From Serpentinimonas maccroryi (GTDB lineage Bacteria > Pseudomonadota > Gammaproteobacteria > Burkholderiales > Burkholderiaceae_C): a stretch of DNA of 64,000 nt. The notes under the pieces were generated by a model. The model was not told where the DNA came from. It worked only from the letters and a program-made list of their open reading frames with translations, and did no database searches. Shown here piece after piece: positions 1-7,996 of the stretch. Position 1 is the first letter of the stretch. Each line of letters starts with the position of its first letter. The stretch spans positions 2,294,001 to 2,358,000 of the forward strand of contig NZ_AP014569.1 in NCBI RefSeq assembly GCF_000828915.1, given 5' to 3'. Position numbers and translations under genes: made by a program.

Positions 1-459
1 CATCACCACCTTGAGGCCGCGCCACTGCGCTTCGTCGATGTAGGGGATGAGGCGTTCGTCGTCGCTGGCCAGCAGTGCCATGGCGCAGCCGCCGCGGCTG
101 GCCAGTTGCGTCAGCTCCAAACCCAACGCGCGCACCAGCGCGGCGCCGCCGTCGCTGGCGTGGGCCGGCACCATGCGCACCACCAGGTCGTCGCACAGCT
201 CGACGGGTTGCTGGTCGGTGTAGAGGTAGCTGCGCAACACGGCCGCTTCGGCACCACAGTGCCGCGCCAATTGCGAGAACACCGCTTGATACAAGCCCCG
301 GTGCAGCGCCTCGCTGGGTGGATTGGGCTGCTGCTTGGCCAGCCAGAGCAGGTAGCGTTCGTCGATGAGCGCCACCGCCACACCGAGTTCGGCTCTGGCG
401 CCGGCACCGTATGCAGGGCGCATCGACGGTCTTTTGTTTAAGTGAAATTTGGTTTTCAT
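1..459 (-). CDS. NYN-domain protein (5' part; gene runs off the window)
   Basis: Reading leftwards from the ATG at 459 gives an open frame to the window edge, so only about 153 N-terminal residues are visible. After a basic leader the sequence reads LGVAVALIDERYLLW, followed near the edge by LLASDDERLIPYIDEAQ. This pattern of a strand ending in Asp, and a later ASDDERL segment with further acidic residues, is typical of NYN (PIN-like) domains, which are predicted metal-dependent RNases. A second in-frame ATG at 423 could be the true start; neither has a good ribosome binding site. It lies just beyond the terminator at 485-505, so it probably has its own promoter. The family call is by motif only and no substrate can be given. 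Confidence 0.7.
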   Translation of the reverse strand, partial: MKTKFHLNKRPSMRPAYGAGARAELGVAVALIDERYLLWLAKQQPNPPSEALHRGLYQAVFSQLARHCGAEAAVLRSYLYTDQQPVELCDDLVVRMVPAHASDGGAALVRALGLELTQLASRGGCAMALLASDDERLIPYIDEAQWRGLKVVM

Positions 460-484
460 AGCGGCCCAGTTAATGCAATAAAGT

Positions 485-505
485 AAAAAAGGCCCGGATC
501 GGGCC
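485..505 (-). terminator. Intrinsic terminator closing the T1SS-MCE gene run
   Basis: A GC-rich stem GGCCCG/CGGGCC with a 3-nt loop (491-505) is followed on the minus strand by six T residues (485-490). It lies about 75 nt beyond the lipoprotein stop codon at 581, so it is well placed to end the minus-strand transcript. Confidence 0.8.
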
Positions 506-580
506 ATCCGCTTGGGCATCAGCCCTGTGATTTTGGCACGAAAGCGGGCTAAAGGTTCCGCAACCGCGCGCGGATGGCGT

Positions 581-1351
581 TCAGGGGCCGCTGCGCGCTG
601 GGGTGGCTGGGGTGGCTGGTGCGGCGGGGGCAGCCAACAGCCACTCGATGCGCTGCTGCGCTGCTGCGGCCAGCTCGGCCTCGCCACGGCGCTGCGCCAT
701 GTCCACCTGCACGCGCAGCCACGCCAGCAGGGGCCGGCGCCAGCCTTGCTCGGAGGCCGTCTGCACCGCCAGCGCCAGCGCCTCGGGGTCGAGCCGCTGC
801 GCGCGCAGCCACACGCTGGCCGCCACCAAGCGCGCCAGCGGGTCGTCGATGGCGCGCAACAGCGCCACGGCTTCGCCGGCGGCGGCAGGCTCGAGCAAGC
901 GCCGCGCCGTCGGCCGGTGGGCGCTCGGTAGCCACTCAAGGTCGGCGGCCTGCGCCTGCCCGAGCAGGTAGCGGGCGTAGGCTTGCTCGGCCGCGCCGGC
1001 GCGGGGCAGCACGGGCTGCGCCGCCTCGCAGCGCTCGGCCAGATCGAGGCTTGCCTGGGCCACGGCACAGCGGCTCAGGGCCAAGCGCGCCATCTGGTCG
1101 GCGCGCGCGGTGCGCTGGGCGGCCTCGAGGGCGCGCTGCCACTCCAGTTCGGCCACCCGCTGGCGGCCCTCAAGCTCGGCCCGAATGGCGCGCTGCTGCG
1201 CCCCGTGGGCTTCGATCTGCCAATCGGGCACGCGCGGCCCGGCGGCGCAGCCCGCCAGCAACCCCACCAGCAACCCCAGCACGGCCCACAGACCGAACCT
1301 TCGGCCCACGGCGCGGGCTTGGTCTGCAATGGTTAAAACGTGTGTAAACAT
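581..1351 (-). CDS. Predicted outer-membrane lipoprotein, helical
   Basis: 256 residues. A hydrophobic stretch at about residues 20-34 ends in LLAGC, a good lipobox with Cys35, so the protein is probably lipid-anchored after signal peptidase II cleavage. The rest is Ala/Leu/Glu-rich and appears all-helical, possibly repeat-like, and ends in a Pro/Ala-rich tail. It does not look like the PqiC/ABC-auxiliary lipoprotein that often closes MCE operons, although it occupies that place. It is the last gene of the minus-strand run, 61 nt after the MCE gene and before the terminator at 485-505. An in-frame GTG 14 codons in (V15) would give a shorter, more typical signal peptide. Function unknown; a role with the MCE transporter is inferred from position only. 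Confidence 0.75.
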   Translation of the reverse strand: MFTHVLTIADQARAVGRRFGLWAVLGLLVGLLAGCAAGPRVPDWQIEAHGAQQRAIRAELEGRQRVAELEWQRALEAAQRTARADQMARLALSRCAVAQASLDLAERCEAAQPVLPRAGAAEQAYARYLLGQAQAADLEWLPSAHRPTARRLLEPAAAGEAVALLRAIDDPLARLVAASVWLRAQRLDPEALALAVQTASEQGWRRPLLAWLRVQVDMAQRRGEAELAAAAQQRIEWLLAAPAAPATPATPARSGP

Positions 1352-1412
1352 CAGGGGCTCAGGCGGTGTTTGGGTGCGTCAAGGCGGGCATGAACGATTG
1401 CCTCTGAGCCTC

Positions 1413-2411
1413 TTAGGGCACCCTCAATTCGGTGTCGCGGGCCAGCGGCCAGCGGCGGTTGAGGTCGCTGAGCAGGCTGTCGATGCGGCGCAAATTGGCC
1501 TCCACCTCCACGCGCAACTGATCCAGATCGACGGTGGCGGCGCGCGTGTTTTGCGCGATGCCTTGGGCCTCGACCAGCACCGCATCGACCTTTTGCAGCG
1601 ACTGGCGCGCATCGGCCAGCAAACCTTCGATCTGGCGCACCGCCGCCTGGGTGTCGGTCATCAGCCCGTCGGCGCCAAACACGCGCTGGTCGGCGTTGCC
1701 CACCAGCGACTCGGCGCGTGCGGCCACCGCCTCGAGCCGGCGCAGCAAGGCGTTGCTCTCGTCGAGCACCTGCATGAAGCGCGCGCGGTCCTCGGGGTTG
1801 CCCACCAGCAGCCCCAGCGCACCCTGCGGCCCGGTGAGGGTTTCGCTGGCGCGCTGCACATTGCGCAAGCTGGCGTTGAGCGGCGCCTGCTCGGCGGTCA
1901 TGCCCTGAAGGTTGTGCATCAGGTCGCGAATCTGAATCACGATGCGGGGCAAATCGGCCATGGCGTCGCCCTTGAGCACCGTGCGCTCGGCGCCGTCGGG
2001 CAGCGGCGGGTCTTCCATGACGCCGGTGAAGGCGCGCAAACGGGTCGCGCCCACGAGGCTGCGCTCGAGGGTGAAGACGCTGCTTTCGCGCAACCAGCGC
2101 GCCTCGCTGCTGCGCACATCGACCCAGATGCGCACGCTGCCGTCGTCGCCCAGCCCGACGCGGCGCACGCGCCCGATCGGAAAACCGGAGAAGGTCAAAT
2201 CCATGCCGATCGACACCCCCTCGGAGTCGTCGGCGATCAGCACCAGCTCTTGGGTGGGCTCGAAAGCACCGCGTGCGTACAGCAAAAACGCGGCCGATCC
2301 CAGCAACAGCGCCAGCAGCAGCGCCAGCAGCACCGCGGCCTTGAACTCGACGTGCTGCACGCGCGCCTGGCGGATGGTGCGTTCGACGGTGTCGGTGTCT
2401 TCGGTGCTCAT
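1413..2411 (-). CDS. MCE (MlaD-type) lipid-transport protein
   Basis: 332 residues with one N-terminal membrane helix (about residues 24-46) followed by an MCE domain (about 50-130, beginning LVLIADDSEGVSIGMDLTFS) and a long helical C-terminal region with coiled-coil character. MCE proteins form periplasmic hexamers that carry lipids between inner and outer membranes, fed by a MlaE permease and MlaF ATPase. The gene follows the MlaE-type permease by 16 nt, which supports a common complex. A single MCE domain with a long C-terminal helix resembles MlaD-like members rather than PqiB or YebT. The expected ATPase gene is not between the two. Confidence 0.88.
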   Translation of the reverse strand: MSTEDTDTVERTIRQARVQHVEFKAAVLLALLLALLLGSAAFLLYARGAFEPTQELVLIADDSEGVSIGMDLTFSGFPIGRVRRVGLGDDGSVRIWVDVRSSEARWLRESSVFTLERSLVGATRLRAFTGVMEDPPLPDGAERTVLKGDAMADLPRIVIQIRDLMHNLQGMTAEQAPLNASLRNVQRASETLTGPQGALGLLVGNPEDRARFMQVLDESNALLRRLEAVAARAESLVGNADQRVFGADGLMTDTQAAVRQIEGLLADARQSLQKVDAVLVEAQGIAQNTRAATVDLDQLRVEVEANLRRIDSLLSDLNRRWPLARDTELRVP

Positions 2412-2427
2412 GGTTTCCGTCAGCCTC

Positions 2428-3231
2428 TCAGGCGTAGTTGCCCAGCAGCGAAACCAACTGAATCAGCAGCAAGGCCATGAACAGGCGCATCAGGAGCTGC
2501 AGTTCGGTGCTGGCCCGCTGCCCGGGATCGACCGGATCGTACAGGCTCGAAGCCAGCGGCACCAGTGCCACCGTGAGGGCAAAGAAAAAAGTTTTGAAGG
2601 CGAAGATCAGCGTCACCTCGGGGCTGAACACGCGCCCGACCAGGTGCAGGTACGCGTCGAGGGCCCAGGGGCTGAGGCCGTAGATGTTCAGATAAGCCAA
2701 CAGCAGCGACACCAGCGCGCTCAAGGCCACAAGCGTAAACACGGCAAAAATACCAGCCAGCGCCCGCGGCAACACCAGCCAGTGCAGGGCGTCTTTGCCC
2801 TCGGCTTGCAATTGCTCGAACACCCCTTGGCGGCGCAAGTTCAGAATTTCCTCGGCCTGCCCGATGCTGCAGCGCAAGGCCACGAACAAGGCCGCCGCCA
2901 GCGGGATGAGCTCGAGCACCAGCACCCGCACCACCATCTCGACCGCGTACTGCGACAGCCCCATGCCGGTGGCGGTGACGACCACGATGCGGATCAGCAC
3001 CACGCCAAACAGCGCCGACAAGGCGATGAACCACAGCAGCACCGGCGCCGTGGCTTGGTAAACGTGCGTGGCAAGCACCGGCCAGCGCTGCCGGCTGTAG
3101 CTCGAGGGCGACAGCGCCAACACCAAAATCACCGCCCCCAAGTGGATGATGCGCCACCAGTTCAGGCACCAACGCCCGAGCCCGCGAGCCAAGCCCGCCA
3201 GCAGCGCGAAAAATTGCTCCAGCCACACCAT
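2428..3231 (-). CDS. MlaE-family lipid ABC transporter permease
   Basis: 267 residues, about six hydrophobic segments, with the typical MlaE core: an amphipathic N-terminal helix, a segment starting VLLWFIALSALFGVVL, then LELIPLAAALFVALRCS and a cytosolic loop EEILNLRRQGVFEQLQAEGKDALHWLVLPR-like region that in this family contacts the ATPase. The permease should pair with the MCE protein directly downstream (16 nt). No ATP-binding subunit lies on either side; the next gene upstream encodes a small unrelated protein 53 nt away. The ATPase must therefore be encoded elsewhere or shared with another Mla system. Confidence 0.88.
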   Translation of the reverse strand: MVWLEQFFALLAGLARGLGRWCLNWWRIIHLGAVILVLALSPSSYSRQRWPVLATHVYQATAPVLLWFIALSALFGVVLIRIVVVTATGMGLSQYAVEMVVRVLVLELIPLAAALFVALRCSIGQAEEILNLRRQGVFEQLQAEGKDALHWLVLPRALAGIFAVFTLVALSALVSLLLAYLNIYGLSPWALDAYLHLVGRVFSPEVTLIFAFKTFFFALTVALVPLASSLYDPVDPGQRASTELQLLMRLFMALLLIQLVSLLGNYA

Positions 3232-3284
3232 GCGTCGATCTTAACGCGGCACGCTGGCACAGACTGCAGCGGAGCCCGATTGCC

Positions 3285-3554
3285 TCAGAGCGTCTCGTCG
3301 CCGTGTTCGTCGAGCAAGCGCAGCCGACGGCTGAGGGTGGCGCGGGTCTGGCGGCGCGACAACAGCTTGGCCTGCGCGGCGGGCGGAAAGTCGGTGAACT
3401 GGATCAGGCCGCGCAGAATCAGGATGTCGATCAGGTCTTCGGTGACGCGCGCCAAGCCGCTGTCCGAATCGGCCAGTTCGCGCTGGCCCTGCTGATCTGC
3501 CTGCTGCGGCGGCACCGGGTCCTCGTCGGGAAGCATCGCGGGTGGCGGGCTCAT
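3285..3554 (-). CDS. Small conserved protein (resembles C-terminus of tryptophan-synthase-beta-like proteins)
   Basis: 89 residues. The centre reads RVTEDLIDILILRGLIQFTDFPPAAQAKLLSRR, which I recall as the conserved C-terminal segment of a small family mislabelled tryptophan synthase subunit beta-like protein; it has no catalytic resemblance to TrpB. The start ATG overlaps the stop codon of the LuxR gene by 4 nt, so the two are translationally coupled. The N-terminal 30 residues are Pro/Gln-rich and probably disordered. Function unknown. Its coupling to the regulator suggests a signalling or accessory role, but that is inference. Confidence 0.65.
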   Translation of the reverse strand: MSPPPAMLPDEDPVPPQQADQQGQRELADSDSGLARVTEDLIDILILRGLIQFTDFPPAAQAKLLSRRQTRATLSRRLRLLDEHGDETL

Positions 3555-4216
3555 GGGCGCACCCCGGGCACGTCGGCCGGCAAGCTGCTTTGCAGCCGAA
3601 GCACCAATTGCACGCGGTCGCGCACGCCCAGCTTGTCAAAAATGGCCCCCAAGTGGGCCTTGACGGTGCGCTCCGAGATGAACAACTGCTCGGCCACTTC
3701 TTTGTTGCTCTTGCCCAAGGCCACGGCGCGCGCCACTTGCGCCTCGCGCTCGGACAGGGCCGACAAATCGCAACCCGCGCCGCTGCCCGAACCCGGGTGG
3801 CGCTGCACCAACTCGCGCGTCGCGGCCACCAGGCGCTGCACCAGGCTGGGCCCGACCCACAGCCCGCCGTGCACCACCACCTGCTCGACTTCGCGCAGCA
3901 GCTCGGGCACGGCCTGCAAATGGCAGTAGCCGCGGGCACCGGCATCGAGCGCGCGCAAGCCTTCAGCGTCTTCGGGCACGCTGCTGAGCACCACCACCAA
4001 GCAGCCGGGGCGCTGCACCAGCAATTCGGCGATGCGCGCCGGCCACTGCGGCTGGCTCACCGGCATCCAGACCGTATCGCCCGGACGCACCAGCGCCAGC
4101 AAATGGCTCCAAGTCACCCACCGCCCATCGGCAAAGGCTTGCACCCAACGCTCCGAGGGCGTCGGCAAAGCCCCGTTGGCGGCGGTGGAATGGACCAAAA
4201 AATAGGCTTGGCTCAT
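3551..4216 (-). CDS. LuxR/NarL-type response regulator with degenerate receiver
   Basis: 221 residues. The C-terminal part (about 150-215) is a clear LuxR/FixJ helix-turn-helix: LSEREAQVARAVALGKSNKEVAEQLFISERTVKAHLGAIFDKLGV. The N-terminal part has the end of a receiver fold (VVVLSSVPEDAEGLRALDAGARGYCHL) but the strand that should carry the phosphorylated Asp reads TVWMPVSQP, and the acidic pocket near the N-terminus is missing. It is therefore probably not activated by phosphorylation. The gene follows hlyD by 21 nt, so it likely belongs to the type I secretion operon and may control it or surface-attachment genes. No partner histidine kinase is nearby. Confidence 0.82.
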   Translation of the reverse strand: MSQAYFLVHSTAANGALPTPSERWVQAFADGRWVTWSHLLALVRPGDTVWMPVSQPQWPARIAELLVQRPGCLVVVLSSVPEDAEGLRALDAGARGYCHLQAVPELLREVEQVVVHGGLWVGPSLVQRLVAATRELVQRHPGSGSGAGCDLSALSEREAQVARAVALGKSNKEVAEQLFISERTVKAHLGAIFDKLGVRDRVQLVLRLQSSLPADVPGVRP

Positions 4217-4237
4217 GCGGATCCCTGGCGTATGGTG

Positions 4238-5662
4238 TCAGCGTTCGGAGAGGGCGTTTTCTTTGGCCCGCAACACGGGCTTGAGCAGATAGCTCAGAAT
4301 CGTGCGTTTGCCGGTCAGGATATCGACTTGGGCCACCATGCCGGGGATGATCGGCAGGCCCTCGCCCAGCGTCGCTTGGCGGGTGCGCAAGCGCACGACG
4401 AAAAAGGCGTTGCCCTGCTCGTCGATCACGGTGTCGGCGCCGATGTGCACAACATCGGCTTGCAGGCCGCCATAAATGGCGAAGTCGTAGGCGGTGAACT
4501 TGACCATCGCCTCGAGGCCGGGGCGCAGAAAGCCGATGTCGCGCGGTGCGATGCGCGCTTCCAGAATCAGGGCGTCATCCAGCGGCACGATTTCCACCAC
4601 CTCGCGCCCGGGTTGCACCACCGCGCCCAAGGTGTTGACGTGCAGGCGGCTGACCGTGCCGCGCAGGGGCGAGCGGATGTCGGCCCGCACCACCCGGTCT
4701 TCGAGCGCGCGCCCGCCTTCAGCCAGAGTGGACAGGCGGCTCATGGTGTCGGAGAGTTCGGCGCTCATCTGGTTGCGCGCCGTGAGCTGCACTTCTTCGA
4801 TGCGCCGCTGGGCCTCGGTGATGGCCGCCTGCACGCGCGAGATCTGCGCCGCCGCTTGGTCGCGCTCGCCCACCAGACGCGAGACCTGCTGCTCCAGGCG
4901 CAGCACCTCGACTTCGGACACCGCGCCGCTGCCCACCAGCGGGCGCGTGGCGGTCAGCTCGCGCTGCACCAGGCTCAGGCTGCTGGCGGCCGAGTCGCGC
5001 CGCGACTGGGCCTCGGTGAGCTCTTGCCGGCGCTGCAGCAACTGGCTTTGGGTGATCGAAATCTGGGCGCTGATCTCGGCCCGGCGCGACTCGAACAGGC
5101 TGCGCTCTTGGGCCACGATGGCCGGTGCCTCGCGCTCCAGCTCCACGGCCGGGTTGAAGCCGCGGCCTTGAATGAGCGCCCGCAAGCGCTCGGCCCGGGC
5201 TTCGAGCGCCATTTGCGAAACCCGGGTTTCGCCCAAGTTGGCCGCAAAGCGCGTCGGATCCACGCGCATCAGCACCTGATCGGCCTCCACCACCTGGCCT
5301 TCGCGCACCAGGATTTCGTTCACCACCCCGCCATCGACGCTTTGCACGATCTGCACCTGCTGGCTGGGCACCACCCGGCCTTCGCCGCGGGTCACCTGAT
5401 CGACCTTGGCCACCGAAGCCCACAACACCAGCAGCAGCACCAGCACGGCGCTCCAGCGCAACAGGCGGCGCGCGCGCAGGGGTTCTTGTTGCAACTGGGC
5501 CCAATCGGCGTCTGCGGCCCAGTCGAGCGCGTCGCCAGCGGGCTCATCGTCGCGCGCCAGCCGCTGCGCCACCTTGCCAAACAAGGGGTTGCCCACACGC
5601 TCACCGGCCTTGGTCGCTTGACCGATGCGCTCAAAGGTTTTTTGCTCGAGGTCGCTCATCAC
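4238..5662 (-). CDS. Type I secretion membrane-fusion protein (HlyD/LapC family)
   Basis: 474 residues. One membrane helix (about 67-85, LRWSAVLVLLLVLWASVAKV) follows a roughly 65-residue cytoplasmic N-terminus. Then come a lipoyl/barrel half (QSVDGGVVNEILVREGQVVEADQVL), a long coiled-coil hairpin (about 145-325) and the second barrel half. The end, PIIPGMVAQVDILTGKRTILSYLLKPVLRAKENALSER, is typical of HlyD-type adaptors. It links the inner-membrane ABC exporter to a TolC-like outer-membrane channel. The start codon overlaps the exporter stop by 4 nt. No outer-membrane channel or adhesin substrate gene is in the window. Confidence 0.92.
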   Translation of the reverse strand: MMSDLEQKTFERIGQATKAGERVGNPLFGKVAQRLARDDEPAGDALDWAADADWAQLQQEPLRARRLLRWSAVLVLLLVLWASVAKVDQVTRGEGRVVPSQQVQIVQSVDGGVVNEILVREGQVVEADQVLMRVDPTRFAANLGETRVSQMALEARAERLRALIQGRGFNPAVELEREAPAIVAQERSLFESRRAEISAQISITQSQLLQRRQELTEAQSRRDSAASSLSLVQRELTATRPLVGSGAVSEVEVLRLEQQVSRLVGERDQAAAQISRVQAAITEAQRRIEEVQLTARNQMSAELSDTMSRLSTLAEGGRALEDRVVRADIRSPLRGTVSRLHVNTLGAVVQPGREVVEIVPLDDALILEARIAPRDIGFLRPGLEAMVKFTAYDFAIYGGLQADVVHIGADTVIDEQGNAFFVVRLRTRQATLGEGLPIIPGMVAQVDILTGKRTILSYLLKPVLRAKENALSER

Positions 5663-7821
5663 GCCGCCTTTCCGATTCGACCTTGGCGCAGCGCCTGAAT
5701 CACCTGCTCTTTGGGGCCATCGGCGACGATGCGGCCTGCGTCCATGACGATGATGCGTTCGACCAGATCGAGCAATGAAGTTCGATGGCTCACCAGCACC
5801 ACGGTCTTGCCGGGCACAAACTGCTGCAGGCGTTTTTTGATGTCCTCCTCGCTCGAGTGGTCCATCGAGGAGGTGGGCTCGTCGAGCAGCAAAATTGACG
5901 GATCGTTGATCACCGCGCGGGCGATCGCCACCCCCTGGCGCTGGCCGCCCGAGAGCGATTCGCCGCGCTCCCCGACGAGCATGTCGAAACCCTCGGGGTG
6001 CTGGTTGACCAGTTCCACGATGCCGCTGAGGGTGGCGGCCTTGAGCACGTCGGCGTCGTCGGCCAGCGGCGCGCCCAGCGTGATGTTGTCGCGCAAGCTG
6101 CCGTAAAACAGCATCACGTCTTGTTGCACGTAGCCGATGTGCCGGCGCAGCTCGGCCGGGTCGAGCTGGCGCAAGTCGATGCCGTCGATCAGCACCGCGC
6201 CGCTGGTGGGCCGGTACAGGCCGAGGATGAGCTTTTCTAGGGTCGTTTTGCCCGAGCCGATGCGCCCCAGAATGGCCACGCGCTCGCCGGCTTTGAGGCG
6301 AAAACTGACGTTGCGCAGCGAGGCGTTGCTCTGGCCGGGGTAGTTGAACGAGACGTCTTTGAACTCGATCGCGCCCTCAATCCGGCCGCGGGTGATGAAG
6401 TTGGCGCCGTCGGGGCGCTCCACTTCGCGCTGCATCACCTCTTCGAGCGAGCTCAGGGCGGTGGAAGCGGTGTGGTACTGCACCAGCAATCCGGCCACCT
6501 GGCCGATGGGTGCCATGGCGCGCGAGGCCAGCATCGAGCAGGCGATGAGCCCGCCCATGGTGAGCTCGCGCGCACCGATCAGATAGACCCCCAAGATGAC
6601 GATCGCCACCGTGACCGTGCCCTGCACAAAAGCTGCTGTGTGGCCGGAACTGGCCGAGAGCAGCCGCAGCTGCGCCCCGACCCGCGCCAGCAGGGCGGCG
6701 CTTTGCTCCCATTTGCGCTGGATCGGGGCTTCGGCAGCCAGTGCTTTCAGGGTCTCGAAACCGACCAGGCCCTCGATCAGGGTGGCGTTGCGCTGCGCAC
6801 TGGCGCGGTAGGTGGTTTCGGTGAGGGTGTGCATGCGCCCTTGCACGGCCAGCGCGTAGAGCAGCAACACCGCCGCGCCGATGAACAAGGGGATCAGCAT
6901 CATGGGCGCGATCCAGCCGATCACGAGGAAGAAGATCAGCGCAAAGGGCAGGTCGATAAAAGCCACCACGGTGGCCGAGCCGATGAAGTCGCGCACCGAC
7001 TCGAAGGCGCGCAAATTGGCGGCGAAGGAGCCGGCCGAGGCCGGGCGCTGCTCCATGCGCATGCCCAGCACGCGCTCCATGATGAAGGCCGACAGCTTGA
7101 CGTCGGCGCGGCTGCTGGCCAAGTCCACGAAGCGGCTGCGCATGACCTTGAGCATCAGGTCGCCCAGCACGATGATGGCGATGCCGGCCGAGAGCACCCA
7201 CAGGGTGTCAAAGGCCTGGTTGGGCACCACGCGGTCATAGACGTTCATCATGAACAGCGGCATCGCCACCGCGAACAGATTGGTCAAGAACGCCGCCAGC
7301 AGCACGTCGCGGTACAGGCGCCGGTTTTCGGCGATCACGCCCCAAAACCAGTGTTCGCCGCGCACCGCTTTGACCGCTGGGGTGCGCGCGTCGTAGCGGG
7401 TGCGCGGCCGGGCGTAGAGGGCGCGGCCGCTGTAGCGGGCCTCGAGCTGAGCCGTGGGCAGATCGACCGCGGCCTCGCCCAGCTCGGGGAAAATCACGCG
7501 CACGCTGGCCCCGTCGGCGCTGCGCTCGAGCAACACGCAGGCCGACTGCTCATCGAGCAGCAGCACCACCGGCAGCAGCTCGGCGCGCAGTTTGGCGATG
7601 GGCTGGCGCACCAGCTTGCTGCTCAGGCCAGCGCGGTGCGCGGCGCGCTCAAACAGCGATGGCGTCAGCCGCCCGTCTGGGGTGGGCAAGCCAGCCAAGG
7701 CGCCGTCGCGCGTCAGCGCCTGCCCGTGTAGGCGCGCCAGCACGATCAGGCAGTGCAACAAATCGTCGCGTTCAGGCGCTGCCTGCTGATCTGGCAGCGG
7801 CAGGGCGGTGTCTGGGGTCAT
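5659..7821 (-). CDS. Type I secretion ABC exporter with inactive C39-like domain
   Basis: 720 residues from the ATG at 7821, chosen because GGAG lies just upstream; an earlier in-frame ATG at 7854 has no such site. Order of domains: N-terminal peptidase-C39-like domain (about 15-140) without the catalytic Cys (LIVLARLHGQALTRDG), so it should bind but not cut the substrate; six-helix ABC membrane domain (about 160-460); nucleotide-binding domain with Walker A GRIGSGKTT, signature LSGGQRQ and Walker B ILLLDEPTSSMD. This matches exporters of large RTX adhesins (LapB type). It is the first gene of the run and is coupled to hlyD by a 4-nt overlap. Confidence 0.93.
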   Translation of the reverse strand: MTPDTALPLPDQQAAPERDDLLHCLIVLARLHGQALTRDGALAGLPTPDGRLTPSLFERAAHRAGLSSKLVRQPIAKLRAELLPVVLLLDEQSACVLLERSADGASVRVIFPELGEAAVDLPTAQLEARYSGRALYARPRTRYDARTPAVKAVRGEHWFWGVIAENRRLYRDVLLAAFLTNLFAVAMPLFMMNVYDRVVPNQAFDTLWVLSAGIAIIVLGDLMLKVMRSRFVDLASSRADVKLSAFIMERVLGMRMEQRPASAGSFAANLRAFESVRDFIGSATVVAFIDLPFALIFFLVIGWIAPMMLIPLFIGAAVLLLYALAVQGRMHTLTETTYRASAQRNATLIEGLVGFETLKALAAEAPIQRKWEQSAALLARVGAQLRLLSASSGHTAAFVQGTVTVAIVILGVYLIGARELTMGGLIACSMLASRAMAPIGQVAGLLVQYHTASTALSSLEEVMQREVERPDGANFITRGRIEGAIEFKDVSFNYPGQSNASLRNVSFRLKAGERVAILGRIGSGKTTLEKLILGLYRPTSGAVLIDGIDLRQLDPAELRRHIGYVQQDVMLFYGSLRDNITLGAPLADDADVLKAATLSGIVELVNQHPEGFDMLVGERGESLSGGQRQGVAIARAVINDPSILLLDEPTSSMDHSSEEDIKKRLQQFVPGKTVVLVSHRTSLLDLVERIIVMDAGRIVADGPKEQVIQALRQGRIGKAA

Positions 7822-7960
7822 CTCCACTCCGTGAGGGCTTTGGCATATCGGCATCCCTGACGCCGACCGCCGCGAAGCCTGCAGTCCTTGACTTCAATCG
7901 AGCTGCAGTGTAGCGCAAAACGGAGTCGATTGATAAAAACGCAATCTGGTCTATTGAGCC

Positions 7961-7991
7961 AAAACCGTTGCAGGCCACAGCCTAAAGCAAC
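7961..7991 (-). terminator. Possible terminator downstream of ptsI
   Basis: On the minus strand, just after the ptsI stop (7997), the sequence forms GTTGC-TTT-AGGC-TGTG-GCCT-GCAAC (7967-7991; three unpaired T) followed by GGTTTTGG. The stem is good but the T run is short, so termination may be partial. Confidence 0.45.
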
Positions 7992-7996
7992 CGACC

